This document shows, piece after piece, positions 25,346-33,919 of a DNA stretch of 64,000 bases. Location: assembly GCA_963783945.1 (NCBI GenBank), contig CAWAPS010000032.1, positions 1,054,001-1,118,000 of the forward strand. The letters are read 5' to 3'. How positions within the stretch are numbered: the first letter of the stretch is position 1; the number at the start of each line of letters is the position of its first letter. A model generated the notes under the pieces. It made no database searches. It saw only the letters and a list, made by a program, of their open reading frames with translations, and had not been told where the DNA came from. The DNA is from CAWAPS01 sp963783945 (GTDB taxonomy: Bacteria > Actinomycetota > Acidimicrobiia > Acidimicrobiales > Palsa-688). Made by a program: the position numbers and the translations under genes.

Positions 25346-26767
25346 TTATAAGGGAGGCCGCCGGTCGGCCCACGGCAGAGCGGCCTCCAGTTGAGCCGCC
25401 ACCTGCAGGATCGGGGCCTCTCCGAACGGGCCTCCGACGAGCTGGACCCCGATCGGCAACCCGGCCGGGGTCATGTAGGTGGGTACGGATATGGCCGGCT
25501 GTCCCGACATGTTGAACGGGGAGGTAAGGACGGCCATCCGGAAGACCTGAAGCGCCGGCACCCCGGTCGTGACCGAGGCGTGGACGGCGGCCAGGATCTC
25601 CCCGGCTCGGGGCGGCTCGATGGTCATCGTCGGGGTGACGAGAATGTCGAACTCGTCATCCCAGCGGGCCATGATCTGGCGGGTCTCCCGCTGGAGGGTC
25701 TGAACCGACTTCAGGTAGCTGATGCTGTCGAGCCCTTTCCCGGCGGCCAGGCCGGCCTGGATATGCGGCTCCGTCTTGTCCCAGTCGATGCCGTCGTAGG
25801 TGGCCAGTCCGGTATTGACCACGTTCAGGAAGGCCGCCACGAACTCGTCCGACGCATCCAGCCGGGCCGGCTCGACGTCGTGCCCCAGACTCTCGAGGGC
25901 CGCCCCGGCCTGACGCGCCGCGTCCCGGCACGCCGGGTCCAGTGACAAACGAAGAGGCGCCTCGTCCACCAGTCCGATGCGCAGCCGTCCGGGATCGGCG
26001 CCCACCTCGGAGATAAACGGCCTCTCCGGAGCCGGCGCGTTGTACCACTGATAGCGGTCCGGCCCGCAGGTCACATCGAGAATGGCCGCGGTATCAGCGA
26101 CGTCTCTGGTGAGCACACCCTCGACCACGCCCCCCTCCCAGCCCGCGACCAGCCGCGGGATCCGCCCACGGCTGACTTTGAGGCCGACGAGCCCGCAGCA
26201 GGAAGCCGGAATGCGAATGGACCCGCCGCCGTCATTGCCGTGGGCGACCGGGAAAATGCCGGCCGCCACGGCTGCCCCCGCTCCCCCGCTCGACCCGCCG
26301 GGTGTTTTGTCCAGGTCCCAGGGATTGCGGGTTACCCCGTAGCGGACGTTCTCGCTCGCGGTTATGGGCCCGAATTCTGGCGTGTTGGTCCGTCCGGTAA
26401 GGATGAAACCAGCCCGTCCAAATGCCTCCACGACCAGCTCGCTGTGATCCGACGGTCCTTCGGGGGCCCCGAACGAACCATAGGTAACCGGCCAGCCGGC
26501 GACCGCGGTCAGGTCCTTGATCGGGATGGGAACCCCGTGGAACGGCGGCAGGTCGGCCGGATCGGTGTGGAGCACGGCGTCGGCGGCGTGCCGGGCCAGC
26601 CGGCGGGCCTCCTCGTCGTTTCTCCACACGACAGCATTCACCAACTCGGCCACCTCGTCAGCTCGGGCCAAGGCGGCCTCGACCAGCTCGACGGGGCTCA
26701 GTTCCCGAACCCGGATGGACGCGGCAAGCGAGCGAGCCGTCCGGTAGCGGAGCTCGTCGGTGGCCAT
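25346..26767 (-). CDS. Amidase (amidase-signature family)
   Basis: 473 residues with the amidase-signature Ser-cisSer-Lys triad: Lys in VPIPIKDLTAV (about 84), cis-Ser in TPGGSSGGAGAAVAAG and nucleophile Ser in DGGGSIRIPASCCG. It hydrolyses carboxamides; it resembles indole-acetamide/nicotinamide-type amidases more than GatA because no gatB/gatC lies nearby. ATG 26767 lacks a Shine-Dalgarno; a TAACGT box lies 7 nt upstream. Located just upstream of the CDF gene on the same strand. Confidence 0.9.
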   Translation of the reverse strand: MATDELRYRTARSLAASIRVRELSPVELVEAALARADEVAELVNAVVWRNDEEARRLARHAADAVLHTDPADLPPFHGVPIPIKDLTAVAGWPVTYGSFGAPEGPSDHSELVVEAFGRAGFILTGRTNTPEFGPITASENVRYGVTRNPWDLDKTPGGSSGGAGAAVAAGIFPVAHGNDGGGSIRIPASCCGLVGLKVSRGRIPRLVAGWEGGVVEGVLTRDVADTAAILDVTCGPDRYQWYNAPAPERPFISEVGADPGRLRIGLVDEAPLRLSLDPACRDAARQAGAALESLGHDVEPARLDASDEFVAAFLNVVNTGLATYDGIDWDKTEPHIQAGLAAGKGLDSISYLKSVQTLQRETRQIMARWDDEFDILVTPTMTIEPPRAGEILAAVHASVTTGVPALQVFRMAVLTSPFNMSGQPAISVPTYMTPAGLPIGVQLVGGPFGEAPILQVAAQLEAALPWADRRPPL

Positions 26768-26774
26768 AGTCGTG

Positions 26775-26780
26775 ACGTTA
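26775..26780 (-). promoter_or_regulatory. -10 box (TAACGT) of the amidase gene, leaderless type
   Basis: TAACGT on the minus strand ends 7 nt before ATG 26767, with no Shine-Dalgarno. Confidence 0.4.
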
Positions 26781-26930
26781 CCGGAGGGTTCGGCCGGAGT
26801 CGCGGGCGATGCCCTTTTGCCCCGTTCAACTGGACGACGACTGACCGGGGGACCGGACGGAGGCCGGTCGCGCCAACGGTGCGGCAGAGATTAGGGTCAG
26901 TCGCGTGATCGGGATACGGAAGGACTGACG

Positions 26931-29321
26931 ATCAGCGAGCTGTCCAGCGCCCAGAGCAACGAGGTCGCCCCCAACGGCAAGGCCACTCTGCCGGGCTGGA
27001 GGCCTCCCGCGACCGTCCCGCCGGCGCCCCACCTGCCCGAGTCGAGAAGCTACCGGCTAAAGCGGCGGCTCCTGGGTCCCCCCCTGATCAGCGACCAGCT
27101 GACCGGGCAGCGACTGGGAAAGCCGACGGCCCTGGCCGTCCTCTCCTCGGATGTCATGTCTTCGTCCGCCTATGCGACCGAAGAGATCCTCCGCATCCTT
27201 ATACCCGTGGGCGGCCTGGCGGCGTTTGGGCTGGTCACCCCTATAACTCTGCTGATCCTGGCGGTGCTGGCCGTCGTCACGGTCTGCTACCGGGAGGTTG
27301 TGAAGCTGTACCCGAAGGCGGGCGGGTCCTACGTGGTGAGCCGGGATAACTTCGGCCCCAACGTGGCTCAGGTCGCCGGGGCGGCCCTGCTGATCAGCTA
27401 CACCATCACCGTCGCCGTGTCGGTGGCAGCCGGGACCGACGCCATCGTCTCCGCCGTGCCAAGCCTGGGGGGTGCCGTCGTGCCCCTATCGGTGACGTTC
27501 GTCGTGCTCATCGCCTACGGCAACCTGCGGGGCTTGCGGGAGGCGGGCCGGGTGTTCGCCATTCCCACCTACTTCTTCATCGCCAACATGGCCGTGCTGA
27601 TGATCGCAGGACTGGCTCGGGCGGCGGCGGGCGACCTGGGCCGGGTTCCGGTCAAGTCCGGCCAGATCCCGTTCGGCCACGAGGGCGGTGGCCTGTTGCT
27701 TGGTGTCGGGCTGTTCTACGCCGCCCGGGCCTTCGCCAACGGGGGGTCGGCCATGACCGGCACCGAGGCGATCTCCAACGGGGTGAGCGTGTTCCGGGAG
27801 CCCCAGGCGGCCAATGCCCGGGCCACGCTGGTGATCATGAGCACCATCTTGGGGACGATGTTCCTCGGAGTGTCGGTGCTGGCGGCCCTGGCCCATGCCA
27901 AGCCGTTCACCTCTGGGACGCCGACGGTCGTGTCCGAACTCGGCCGGCTGGTCTACGGCGGCGGCGCAGGCGGAGCGATCATGTACGGCTGCCTGCAGAC
28001 CGCCACCGCCTTGATCCTCATACTGGCGGCGAACACCAGCTTCACCGGCTTTCCCTTCCTGGTCAGCTTCGTCGCCGAAGACTCGTTCCTGCCTCGTCCC
28101 CTGACGGTCCGGGGCCATCGCCTGGTGTTCTCCAACGGGATCATCGTTCTCGCCGTGGCGTCCATCGCCCTGCTGGTCGCAACCCGGGCCCGGGTGGCGG
28201 CCCTGATCCCGATGTACGCCATCGGCGTGTTCACCGGCTTCACCATGGCCGGGGCGGGAATGACCAAGCATCACCTGACCCACCGCGAACCGGGATGGCG
28301 CCGCAGCGTTGCGATCAACGCCACCGCCGCCGTCGTCTGCTTCCTCGTCGTTCTCATCTTCGCCATCACCGAGTTCACCCAGGGGGCGTGGGTCGTGGTC
28401 GTGGTGATGCCCATCCTGATCTACGGGCTGATGAAAACCAACGCCCAGTACCGCGTCGAGGACTCCGTGCTCGACGAGGGAGTAGCCCTCAAGGCGTGCG
28501 TGGCCCCGGTCCTGCGCCGCCACACCGCGATCGTGCTGGTCGACCGGATCGACCTGGCCACCGCCCGGGCCATCCAGTACGCCCGCAACCTGACGCCGGA
28601 CGAGCTGTACGCCGTCCATTTCAACATCGACAACCGCCGGGCCGAGGCCCTCATGCGGCGGTGGCGGGACCTCGGGCTGTCCAGCCTGCCCTTGGAGGTC
28701 GTGGAGGTGGCTGACCGCCGGCTGAGCCGAGCGGCGCTCGAAATGGCGGCCAAAGCCGCGGGCGATGGCGAAACCGAGGTGAGCGTCCTTATCCCCACCC
28801 GGACCTACCGGCGGAGCTGGGGAGTCCTGCTGCACGGAAAGAACGCCGACCGGCTGGTCACCGTCCTCGGACACATCCCGCACGTGAACGCCACGCTGGT
28901 GCCGTTCAACGTCGCCGACCTGGCCGAAAGCCAGCGGGTCTTGGCCGACGCCGACCTGGCCTTTGACCGAGACGGCAAGCAGACGACGGGGTCGCCCGAT
29001 CACCGGTTCACCCAGGTTGCCGGGACCACGCCGATAGCCGAGCTGGAGCACCGCCGTCCGGCCAAGGTGGCGGGCCGGGTCCGGGCCGTGCGCATTCAAC
29101 CGTGGTCCGGGGTTCCCGCTCTGGAGTGCACGCTGACCGACGCCAGCGGGTCCGACCTGCTGCTCGTGTTCCTCGGGCGGCGGGAGATCCCGGGGGTCCG
29201 CACCGGCACCCAACTGGTGGCCAGCGGCATGGTGGCCGAGCGGCGGGGCCACCTGGCCATTCTCAACCCGGAGTATGAGCTTCTCTCCGTGCCCGACAGC
29301 GAGACCGGGACAACCGCCTAG
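26931..29321 (+). CDS. APC-superfamily transporter with large cytoplasmic C-terminal domain
   Basis: About 796 residues. Family-conserved sequence (RRLLGPPLISDQLTGQRLGK, ALAVLSSDVMSSSAYATEEIL) begins well before the first ATG at 27156, so the true start is upstream. The frame opens at 26894 and has no ATG/GTG/TTG before 27156. GGAAGGA at 26919-26925 stands 5 nt before ATC 26931, with CTG 26925 as an alternative; a non-canonical start or a sequence error is implied. About 12 transmembrane helices lie within residues 80-515. A soluble region follows, with a nucleotide-binding-like fold (SVLIPTRTYRRSWGVLLHGK) and a terminal OB-like domain (VAGRVRAVRIQP…LVASGMVAERRGHLAIL). Likely an amino-acid/polyamine or K+ transporter. 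Confidence 0.88.
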   Translation: MSELSSAQSNEVAPNGKATLPGWRPPATVPPAPHLPESRSYRLKRRLLGPPLISDQLTGQRLGKPTALAVLSSDVMSSSAYATEEILRILIPVGGLAAFGLVTPITLLILAVLAVVTVCYREVVKLYPKAGGSYVVSRDNFGPNVAQVAGAALLISYTITVAVSVAAGTDAIVSAVPSLGGAVVPLSVTFVVLIAYGNLRGLREAGRVFAIPTYFFIANMAVLMIAGLARAAAGDLGRVPVKSGQIPFGHEGGGLLLGVGLFYAARAFANGGSAMTGTEAISNGVSVFREPQAANARATLVIMSTILGTMFLGVSVLAALAHAKPFTSGTPTVVSELGRLVYGGGAGGAIMYGCLQTATALILILAANTSFTGFPFLVSFVAEDSFLPRPLTVRGHRLVFSNGIIVLAVASIALLVATRARVAALIPMYAIGVFTGFTMAGAGMTKHHLTHREPGWRRSVAINATAAVVCFLVVLIFAITEFTQGAWVVVVVMPILIYGLMKTNAQYRVEDSVLDEGVALKACVAPVLRRHTAIVLVDRIDLATARAIQYARNLTPDELYAVHFNIDNRRAEALMRRWRDLGLSSLPLEVVEVADRRLSRAALEMAAKAAGDGETEVSVLIPTRTYRRSWGVLLHGKNADRLVTVLGHIPHVNATLVPFNVADLAESQRVLADADLAFDRDGKQTTGSPDHRFTQVAGTTPIAELEHRRPAKVAGRVRAVRIQPWSGVPALECTLTDASGSDLLLVFLGRREIPGVRTGTQLVASGMVAERRGHLAILNPEYELLSVPDSETGTTA

Positions 29322-29329
29322 CTGGTCCG

Positions 29330-30073
29330 CTAGCGGACCAGGCGCAGCCGGCGACCACGGCCCGGGGCGGGCGTGTCGTCGGGCGGCCGGCCGGCCAGAG
29401 CGGCGCCCGCTTGTTCGGCAATACCTACCGCGGCCAGCAGGCGGTCCGGGGTCGGGCGGGCGCCGGCAGCGAGTCTCATGCGGAAGCGGCCCACGACCTC
29501 TGTCCCGGACCACACCGGAAGGTCGACGTCGGTGATCGCGGCGTCGGCGCCGCCACCGTCGGCCGCCACCAGGCTCCCGTCGCGGGTGACGCAAGGGTGG
29601 TCCCCCGCTGGCGGCCCGTACTGGAAGTCGCAGTCCACCAGCCCGAGGCGCGACACCAGCTCGCCGGCCAGCGCTCCCACTACCAAGGGTGCGTCCTGCC
29701 CGAAGGCCATCATGCGGGCGGCCCCGCTCATAACCGTGAAATCCTCACCGCGGCGGGCAGCCATGACCCGGTAAGCCCGGAGGCGGACGACGAGCTCGCC
29801 GACCACGAGAGCGGCGCCCACCAGCACCACCGTCGTGACCACATCCCGGCCCCGGGTCATGAACAGCTGGCCATACGGCGGGGTGTCGAAGAAGTCGAAT
29901 GCGGTCGCGCTAGCCAGCGAGCCGATCAGCACCGCCCACCGGCCTCCGATCATGGCGACCGCCCCGACGCTCAGCACCAGGAGGAGGGCCACGTCGGTGT
30001 TGGGGAGATCGGAACGGATGGGCACCCAGGCGGCCGCGACCGCGACCGGAAGCAGACCCGCCAACGCGGGCAT
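29330..30073 (-). CDS. Membrane protein with DUF4118-like sensor region
   Basis: About 247 residues from ATG 30073 (GTG 30091 is possible). Three to four N-terminal transmembrane segments (MPALAGLLPVAVAAAW; VALLLVLSVGAVAMIG; AVLIGSLASATAFDFF; VVTTVVLVGAALVVGELV) match the KdpD-type DUF4118 membrane module. A cytoplasmic GAF-like part follows, without a histidine-kinase domain. This is a sensor stub, possibly linked to the K+/APC-type transporter encoded convergently 8 bp away. The frame extends upstream into the PRC-barrel gene but is not coding there. Confidence 0.65.
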   Translation of the reverse strand: MPALAGLLPVAVAAAWVPIRSDLPNTDVALLLVLSVGAVAMIGGRWAVLIGSLASATAFDFFDTPPYGQLFMTRGRDVVTTVVLVGAALVVGELVVRLRAYRVMAARRGEDFTVMSGAARMMAFGQDAPLVVGALAGELVSRLGLVDCDFQYGPPAGDHPCVTRDGSLVAADGGGADAAITDVDLPVWSGTEVVGRFRMRLAAGARPTPDRLLAAVGIAEQAGAALAGRPPDDTPAPGRGRRLRLVR

Positions 30074-30167
30074 TATCCGAGGCGGCGCCACCCGAGAAAG
30101 CCTGATACCCGCATGGTACGACCCCAGACTCGTTGCCGGCAGCGAGTGCGGGAACCGCCGAGGCGGG

Positions 30168-30560
30168 CTACTCGTCGATGTTCTTCCAGTGCGGGCGCCC
30201 GAACAGCCGACCGATCCGGGCGGTGAACGAGGGGCCGGTGTCGTGAGCCAGGTCGAGCTCCAAAACCGGAGGCCCGTCGGGGGCCGGCAAGGAGGCGGCC
30301 TGGTCGTCGGTGAGCGCACAGCGAACGACAGTCGTGGTGATCTCGGTGATCTGATCCCGGTCGACGAAACGGAGCCCGTGTCGGGTCTTGACCGAGAGGC
30401 CGTCGAAGAGATCGAACTCGGGCATCTGCAGCACGTGATGCACCGTGCCGAACTGGGCCCCGCTCGAGCTGACCACGGGGGTCCCGACCTCGAGGGCCAT
30501 GTAGGAGATCGGACGTCCCTCCCCCATGGGGATCTGGTCGCTGTCGGTGTGGTCCGGCAC
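30168..30560 (-). CDS. PRC-barrel domain protein
   Basis: 130 residues. The N-terminal part (ALEVGTPVVSSSGAQFGTVHHVLQMPEFDLFDGLSVKTRHGLRFVD) has the small beta-barrel pattern of PRC proteins, with a short helical tail. PRC domains bind RNA or protein partners; no specific function can be assigned. GTG 30560 has a TAGGCT box 7 nt upstream and no Shine-Dalgarno. It precedes the DUF4118 protein gene on the same strand. Confidence 0.75.
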   Translation of the reverse strand: MPDHTDSDQIPMGEGRPISYMALEVGTPVVSSSGAQFGTVHHVLQMPEFDLFDGLSVKTRHGLRFVDRDQITEITTTVVRCALTDDQAASLPAPDGPPVLELDLAHDTGPSFTARIGRLFGRPHWKNIDE

Positions 30561-30567
30561 CGCCTTC

Positions 30568-30573
30568 AGCCTA
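30568..30573 (-). promoter_or_regulatory. -10 box (TAGGCT) of the PRC-barrel gene, leaderless type
   Basis: TAGGCT on the minus strand ends 7 nt before GTG 30560. Confidence 0.4.
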
Positions 30574-30608
30574 ACCCGGACGGCTGGCGCCCACCCGGCG
30601 GCTCCGCG

Positions 30609-31151
30609 CTACAGGTCGGGCAGGCGGCGGGGACCGCCGACGTCGTATACCGGCCGGCCGGCGTCGGACCGTACGCCGTCAGTCAGGCGGTGGGAACTCC
30701 GGCCGCCGGCATGGTCTAGATGCCACACGACGGCTCCCCGCCCGATAACCGCGGCGTCGGCGATGAGCCTCCTGTGGCAGCGCCAGTAGACCGCCTCGGA
30801 GCACATGACGACCGTCCGTTTGGTTGCGGTCTCGGATAGAACTTGATCGAGGGCGTCCCAAAATACCGGCTGTGCCATGTAGTCGGCGTAGCCGCGGAAG
30901 GAGTCGTTACGCAGCGCGGTGTTGGGCGACGTCGGGTCCGCCTGGCGCCAGCCGCCCAGGCGGGGCTCCCATCGGTATTCCAGGCCCGCCGCCGGCAGCC
31001 ACTCCTCCAGGGCGGCCCGGGCGAAGTGGGGGTGGCGCCTCGAACCGGGAGCGGTACGCACGTCTATCAGCCGTTCGACGGTGGCCCGGTGGAGCAGCGC
31101 GGCCAGTTGGACCTGGCTGAGGCGGCCGTGGCCAACTGTGAGCAATTCCAC
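30609..31151 (-). CDS. DUF488 family protein
   Basis: 180 residues. The opening VGHGRLSQVQLAALL and ERLIDVRTAPGSRRHPHF, the central YRWEPRLGGWR and the Cys-containing VVMCSEAVYWRCHRRLIAD are the hallmark blocks of DUF488, a family of soluble proteins of unknown function with a conserved Cys/His pair. Length is normal. The start is GTG 31151. It lies downstream of nothing obvious and 48 bp before the PRC-barrel gene on the same strand. Confidence 0.85.
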   Translation of the reverse strand: MELLTVGHGRLSQVQLAALLHRATVERLIDVRTAPGSRRHPHFARAALEEWLPAAGLEYRWEPRLGGWRQADPTSPNTALRNDSFRGYADYMAQPVFWDALDQVLSETATKRTVVMCSEAVYWRCHRRLIADAAVIGRGAVVWHLDHAGGRSSHRLTDGVRSDAGRPVYDVGGPRRLPDL

Positions 31152-31436
31152 TGTCAGCCGCCGGGAGCAGGGAGGGAGCCAGGGCTCGAGAGTCGGCCTT
31201 CGTATGGGCCCGACAGGAGCTGAGACGGGTTTGACGAGCGGTGGCGACCGGTGCTCATGGATTCGCGAACGTCGGTGAGCTTTTTCGTGAGCAGCGGCCC
31301 CTCTGCGGATCCTGAGCTACGCTCCCGACACCGGCGGTTATCGGGGTTGCCCGACGGTCACGATAACGGCATGTGCCAGCTCGCCGCGCATCCTGTCGGT
31401 TGCCGGTCACGGTGAGATATCGGAATAGGAGGAAAG

Positions 31437-32252
31437 ATGGGAAAGCTTGATGGCCAGGTTGCGTTCATCACTGGAGCAGCTCGCGGTCAGGGGCGCAGCC
31501 ACGCCGTTCGTCTGGCCCAGGAAGGGGCCGACATCATTGCCATCGACATCTGCAAGCAGCTCGGAGCCGTGCGGTACGTGATGTCCACGCCAGAGGACCT
31601 GGAGCAGACGGTTAAAGAAGTGGAGTCGCTGGGGCGGCGTATCGTCGCCCGTGAGGCCGATGTCCGGGACGCTTCGGCGCTTCAGCAAGCCCTGGATGAC
31701 GGGGTACGGGAGCTAGGTCGGGTCGATATCGTCCTGGCCAACGCGGGCATAGGCCCGGGCGGCGACGTCACCGACGACGAGCAGTGGGACGAGGTGGTCG
31801 ACGTCAACCTCAAGGGGGTCTGGAACACCGGCCGGGTCTCCATCCCGACCATGATCGAACAAGGAGAGGGAGGGGCGATCGTCCTGACCAGCTCCACCGG
31901 AGGGCTGATCGGGCCGGGCACCAACCACTCGGGGACCCTGGCCTACATGGCGGCCAAGCACGGGGTCATAGGGCTGATGCGGTCCTGGGCCAACTATCTT
32001 GCCCCTCACCGGATCCGGGTCAACAGCGTCGCTCCGACCACGGTCCGCACGCCGATGGCGGGCATGGGCAACGTGAAAGCCATTCTCGAGCACTCACCCG
32101 AACTGGCCGGCTCTCTGCTCAATGCCATGGACGTCGAGGCGGTCGACCCCATCGACATCTCGAACGCCATCGCCTGGCTGGTCTCCGACGAAGCCCGCTA
32201 CGTCACCGGCACCGTGGTGCCCGTCGACGCCGGCAGCGTCAACCGGCGCTGA
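31437..32252 (+). CDS. Mycofactocin-type SDR oxidoreductase
   Basis: 271 residues, Rossmann fold. The nucleotide motif is TGAARGQGRSHAVRLAQEGAD, in which the GQGRSHA variant and the insertion after IAIDIC are hallmarks of SDRs with non-exchangeable NAD that use mycofactocin. NAG follows at about 97, Ser at TSSTGG, and the catalytic YMAAK at about 176-180. It should oxidise an alcohol and pass electrons to mycofactocin; biosynthesis genes for that cofactor are not in the window. ATG 31437 has AGGAGG 5-6 nt upstream. Downstream is tRNA-Leu on the other strand. Confidence 0.9.
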   Translation: MGKLDGQVAFITGAARGQGRSHAVRLAQEGADIIAIDICKQLGAVRYVMSTPEDLEQTVKEVESLGRRIVAREADVRDASALQQALDDGVRELGRVDIVLANAGIGPGGDVTDDEQWDEVVDVNLKGVWNTGRVSIPTMIEQGEGGAIVLTSSTGGLIGPGTNHSGTLAYMAAKHGVIGLMRSWANYLAPHRIRVNSVAPTTVRTPMAGMGNVKAILEHSPELAGSLLNAMDVEAVDPIDISNAIAWLVSDEARYVTGTVVPVDAGSVNRR

Positions 32253-32521
32253 CCGGCGAGGGCGGCCGCAGCTCGACCGCTCGGAGCTCCGGTTGGCTCA
32301 CGGAAGTCGCTCGCTCGCGCACAGACAATGCAAGAGAAGGCGCGATAAGCCCGGCAGGAAGGCGGGTGCGGGTCTCTCCGCTGGCCTCTGCCGCAGCTCG
32401 TAACCGCAAGTTGATGTGGCGCCGGCCCGGACCAGATCGGCCCTCAGAGGGAGGCGTGGCCGCTCGAGTGGCGAGCTGTCAGCGAGGGCGACCAGGATGG
32501 CGAAACCGCTGGTCAGAGACG

Positions 32522-32605
<84 letters not shown>

Positions 32606-32715
32606 GAGTGGACCCATGAGCATATCCGAGCGAGGCATGGTAGTCCGGTGGGGGATGGCGGCCGCGGCGATGCCGCCGGGGATTCGCCGGTCCCTAGTAC
32701 GCTCAACCACTGGCC

Positions 32716-33396
32716 ATGGGTCTCCAACAGTTCGAGCGCCGCCTAGAGCGAATGGTCGAGGGTGTCTTCGCCCGGGCCTTTCGCGGCGGCTTGCAGCCGG
32801 TCGAGATCGGCCGGCGCCTGACCCGCGAGATGGACCTGCGGCGCACCATCGCCCCCAAGGGAACCCTGGCACCCAACGAGTTCGTCGTGGCCCTGGCCGC
32901 CAGTGACCGGGCCCGGTTCACCGCCATCGAGGCCGAGCTGACCAGCGAGCTGGTATCGGTGGCCGAGGATCACGCCCAGGTCGAGCGGTACTCGTTCCTC
33001 GGTCCGGTCACCGTGACGATGAAGACCGACCCGGAGCTGTCGCCGGGGATGGTCCTGGTCTCGGGTGAGATCGTCAAGCAGGAGGAACCGGACAAGTTCC
33101 GGCTGGTGTTGCCCGATGGCAACGTCCGCGCCCTCGGCACCCGGCCGCTCACGATCGGAAGGCTTCCGGACTGCGGGGTGGTCCTGGCCGACCCCAACGT
33201 GAGCCGGTACCACGCCGAAGTCCGCCCGGTCTCGACGTCGGGGCCGGCGGCCTCGTCGGCCGACTACGAGATCTCGGACATGGGCAGCACCAACGGCACC
33301 AAGGTCAACGGCCTGCCCCTCGTCGGCGCCCAGCTTCTCCGCGACGGGGACCAGATCACCGTGGGCGCCACCGCTATTCGCTTCGAGCGGGGCTAG
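32716..33396 (+). CDS. fhaA: FhaA-like protein (DUF3662 + FHA)
   Basis: 226 residues. The N-terminal DUF3662 domain (MGLQQFERRLERMVEGVF… to about 115) is joined directly to a C-terminal FHA domain (TIGRLPDCGVVLADPNVSRYHAEV… SDMGSTNGTKVNG). It is shorter than mycobacterial FhaA, which has a long linker. FHA domains bind phospho-Thr; FhaA reads targets of the cluster's kinase at the division site and on MviN in mycobacteria. First gene of the fhaA-fhaB-pstP-rodA-pbpA-pknB run; 16 bp before fhaB. Confidence 0.9.
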   Translation: MGLQQFERRLERMVEGVFARAFRGGLQPVEIGRRLTREMDLRRTIAPKGTLAPNEFVVALAASDRARFTAIEAELTSELVSVAEDHAQVERYSFLGPVTVTMKTDPELSPGMVLVSGEIVKQEEPDKFRLVLPDGNVRALGTRPLTIGRLPDCGVVLADPNVSRYHAEVRPVSTSGPAASSADYEISDMGSTNGTKVNGLPLVGAQLLRDGDQITVGATAIRFERG

Positions 33397-33412
33397 AGGG
33401 CCGCGGCTGCCA

Positions 33413-33919
33413 GTGCCCGACCCGGTCCTCACCCTGCTCAAGTACGTCTTCCTCGCGGTGCTCTACCTGTTCTTTCTCAGAGTGCTGCGGGCCGTCTGGG
33501 TGGAGCTGCGCGAGCCGAAACCCGGTTCGTTCGTGCCGCCTGCCCCGCCCGTCCCACCTGACAGCACGGTTACCCGGGCTACGGCGACGGCGCCGCCGGG
33601 GCCGTCTGTTGAGGCCGGCCGGGTGGGCCCGGAGCGCCTGGTGGTCGTCGCCCCGCCCGAATGGAAAGGTTCCGAGTTCGCGGTCGGCGACGAGGTGACA
33701 GTGGGCCGGGCCGGTGGCTGCGGGATCCTGCTCGGTGATGACACGTTCGTGTCTCAGTTGCACGCCCGGCTGTACCGGCGCAACGGCGACCTTTTCGTCG
33801 AGGATCTGGGCTCGACCAACGGAACCTTCCTCAACAAGAAACGGGTCACCGCCCCGGCGGCCATCCGCAAGGGCGACAAGGTCCAGTTCGGGCGGACCAC
33901 GGTAGAGGTCCGCAAATGA
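33413..33919 (+). CDS. fhaB: FhaB-like FHA-domain membrane protein
   Basis: 168 residues. A single N-terminal transmembrane helix (LLKYVFLAVLYLFFLRVLRAVWV) leads to a Pro-rich linker and a C-terminal FHA domain with GRAGGCGILLGDDTFVSQLHARL and DLGSTNGTFLN. It would tether phospho-Thr recognition to the inner membrane next to the wall-synthesis genes. It starts at GTG and overlaps pstP by 4 nt (ATGA). Confidence 0.9.
   Translation: MPDPVLTLLKYVFLAVLYLFFLRVLRAVWVELREPKPGSFVPPAPPVPPDSTVTRATATAPPGPSVEAGRVGPERLVVVAPPEWKGSEFAVGDEVTVGRAGGCGILLGDDTFVSQLHARLYRRNGDLFVEDLGSTNGTFLNKKRVTAPAAIRKGDKVQFGRTTVEVRK

Noticed and set aside
27486..29594. 702-codon frame antisense to the APC transporter
   Set aside because: A shadow of high-GC codon bias: composition is His/Gly/Arg-rich without domains and lies opposite a well-conserved gene.
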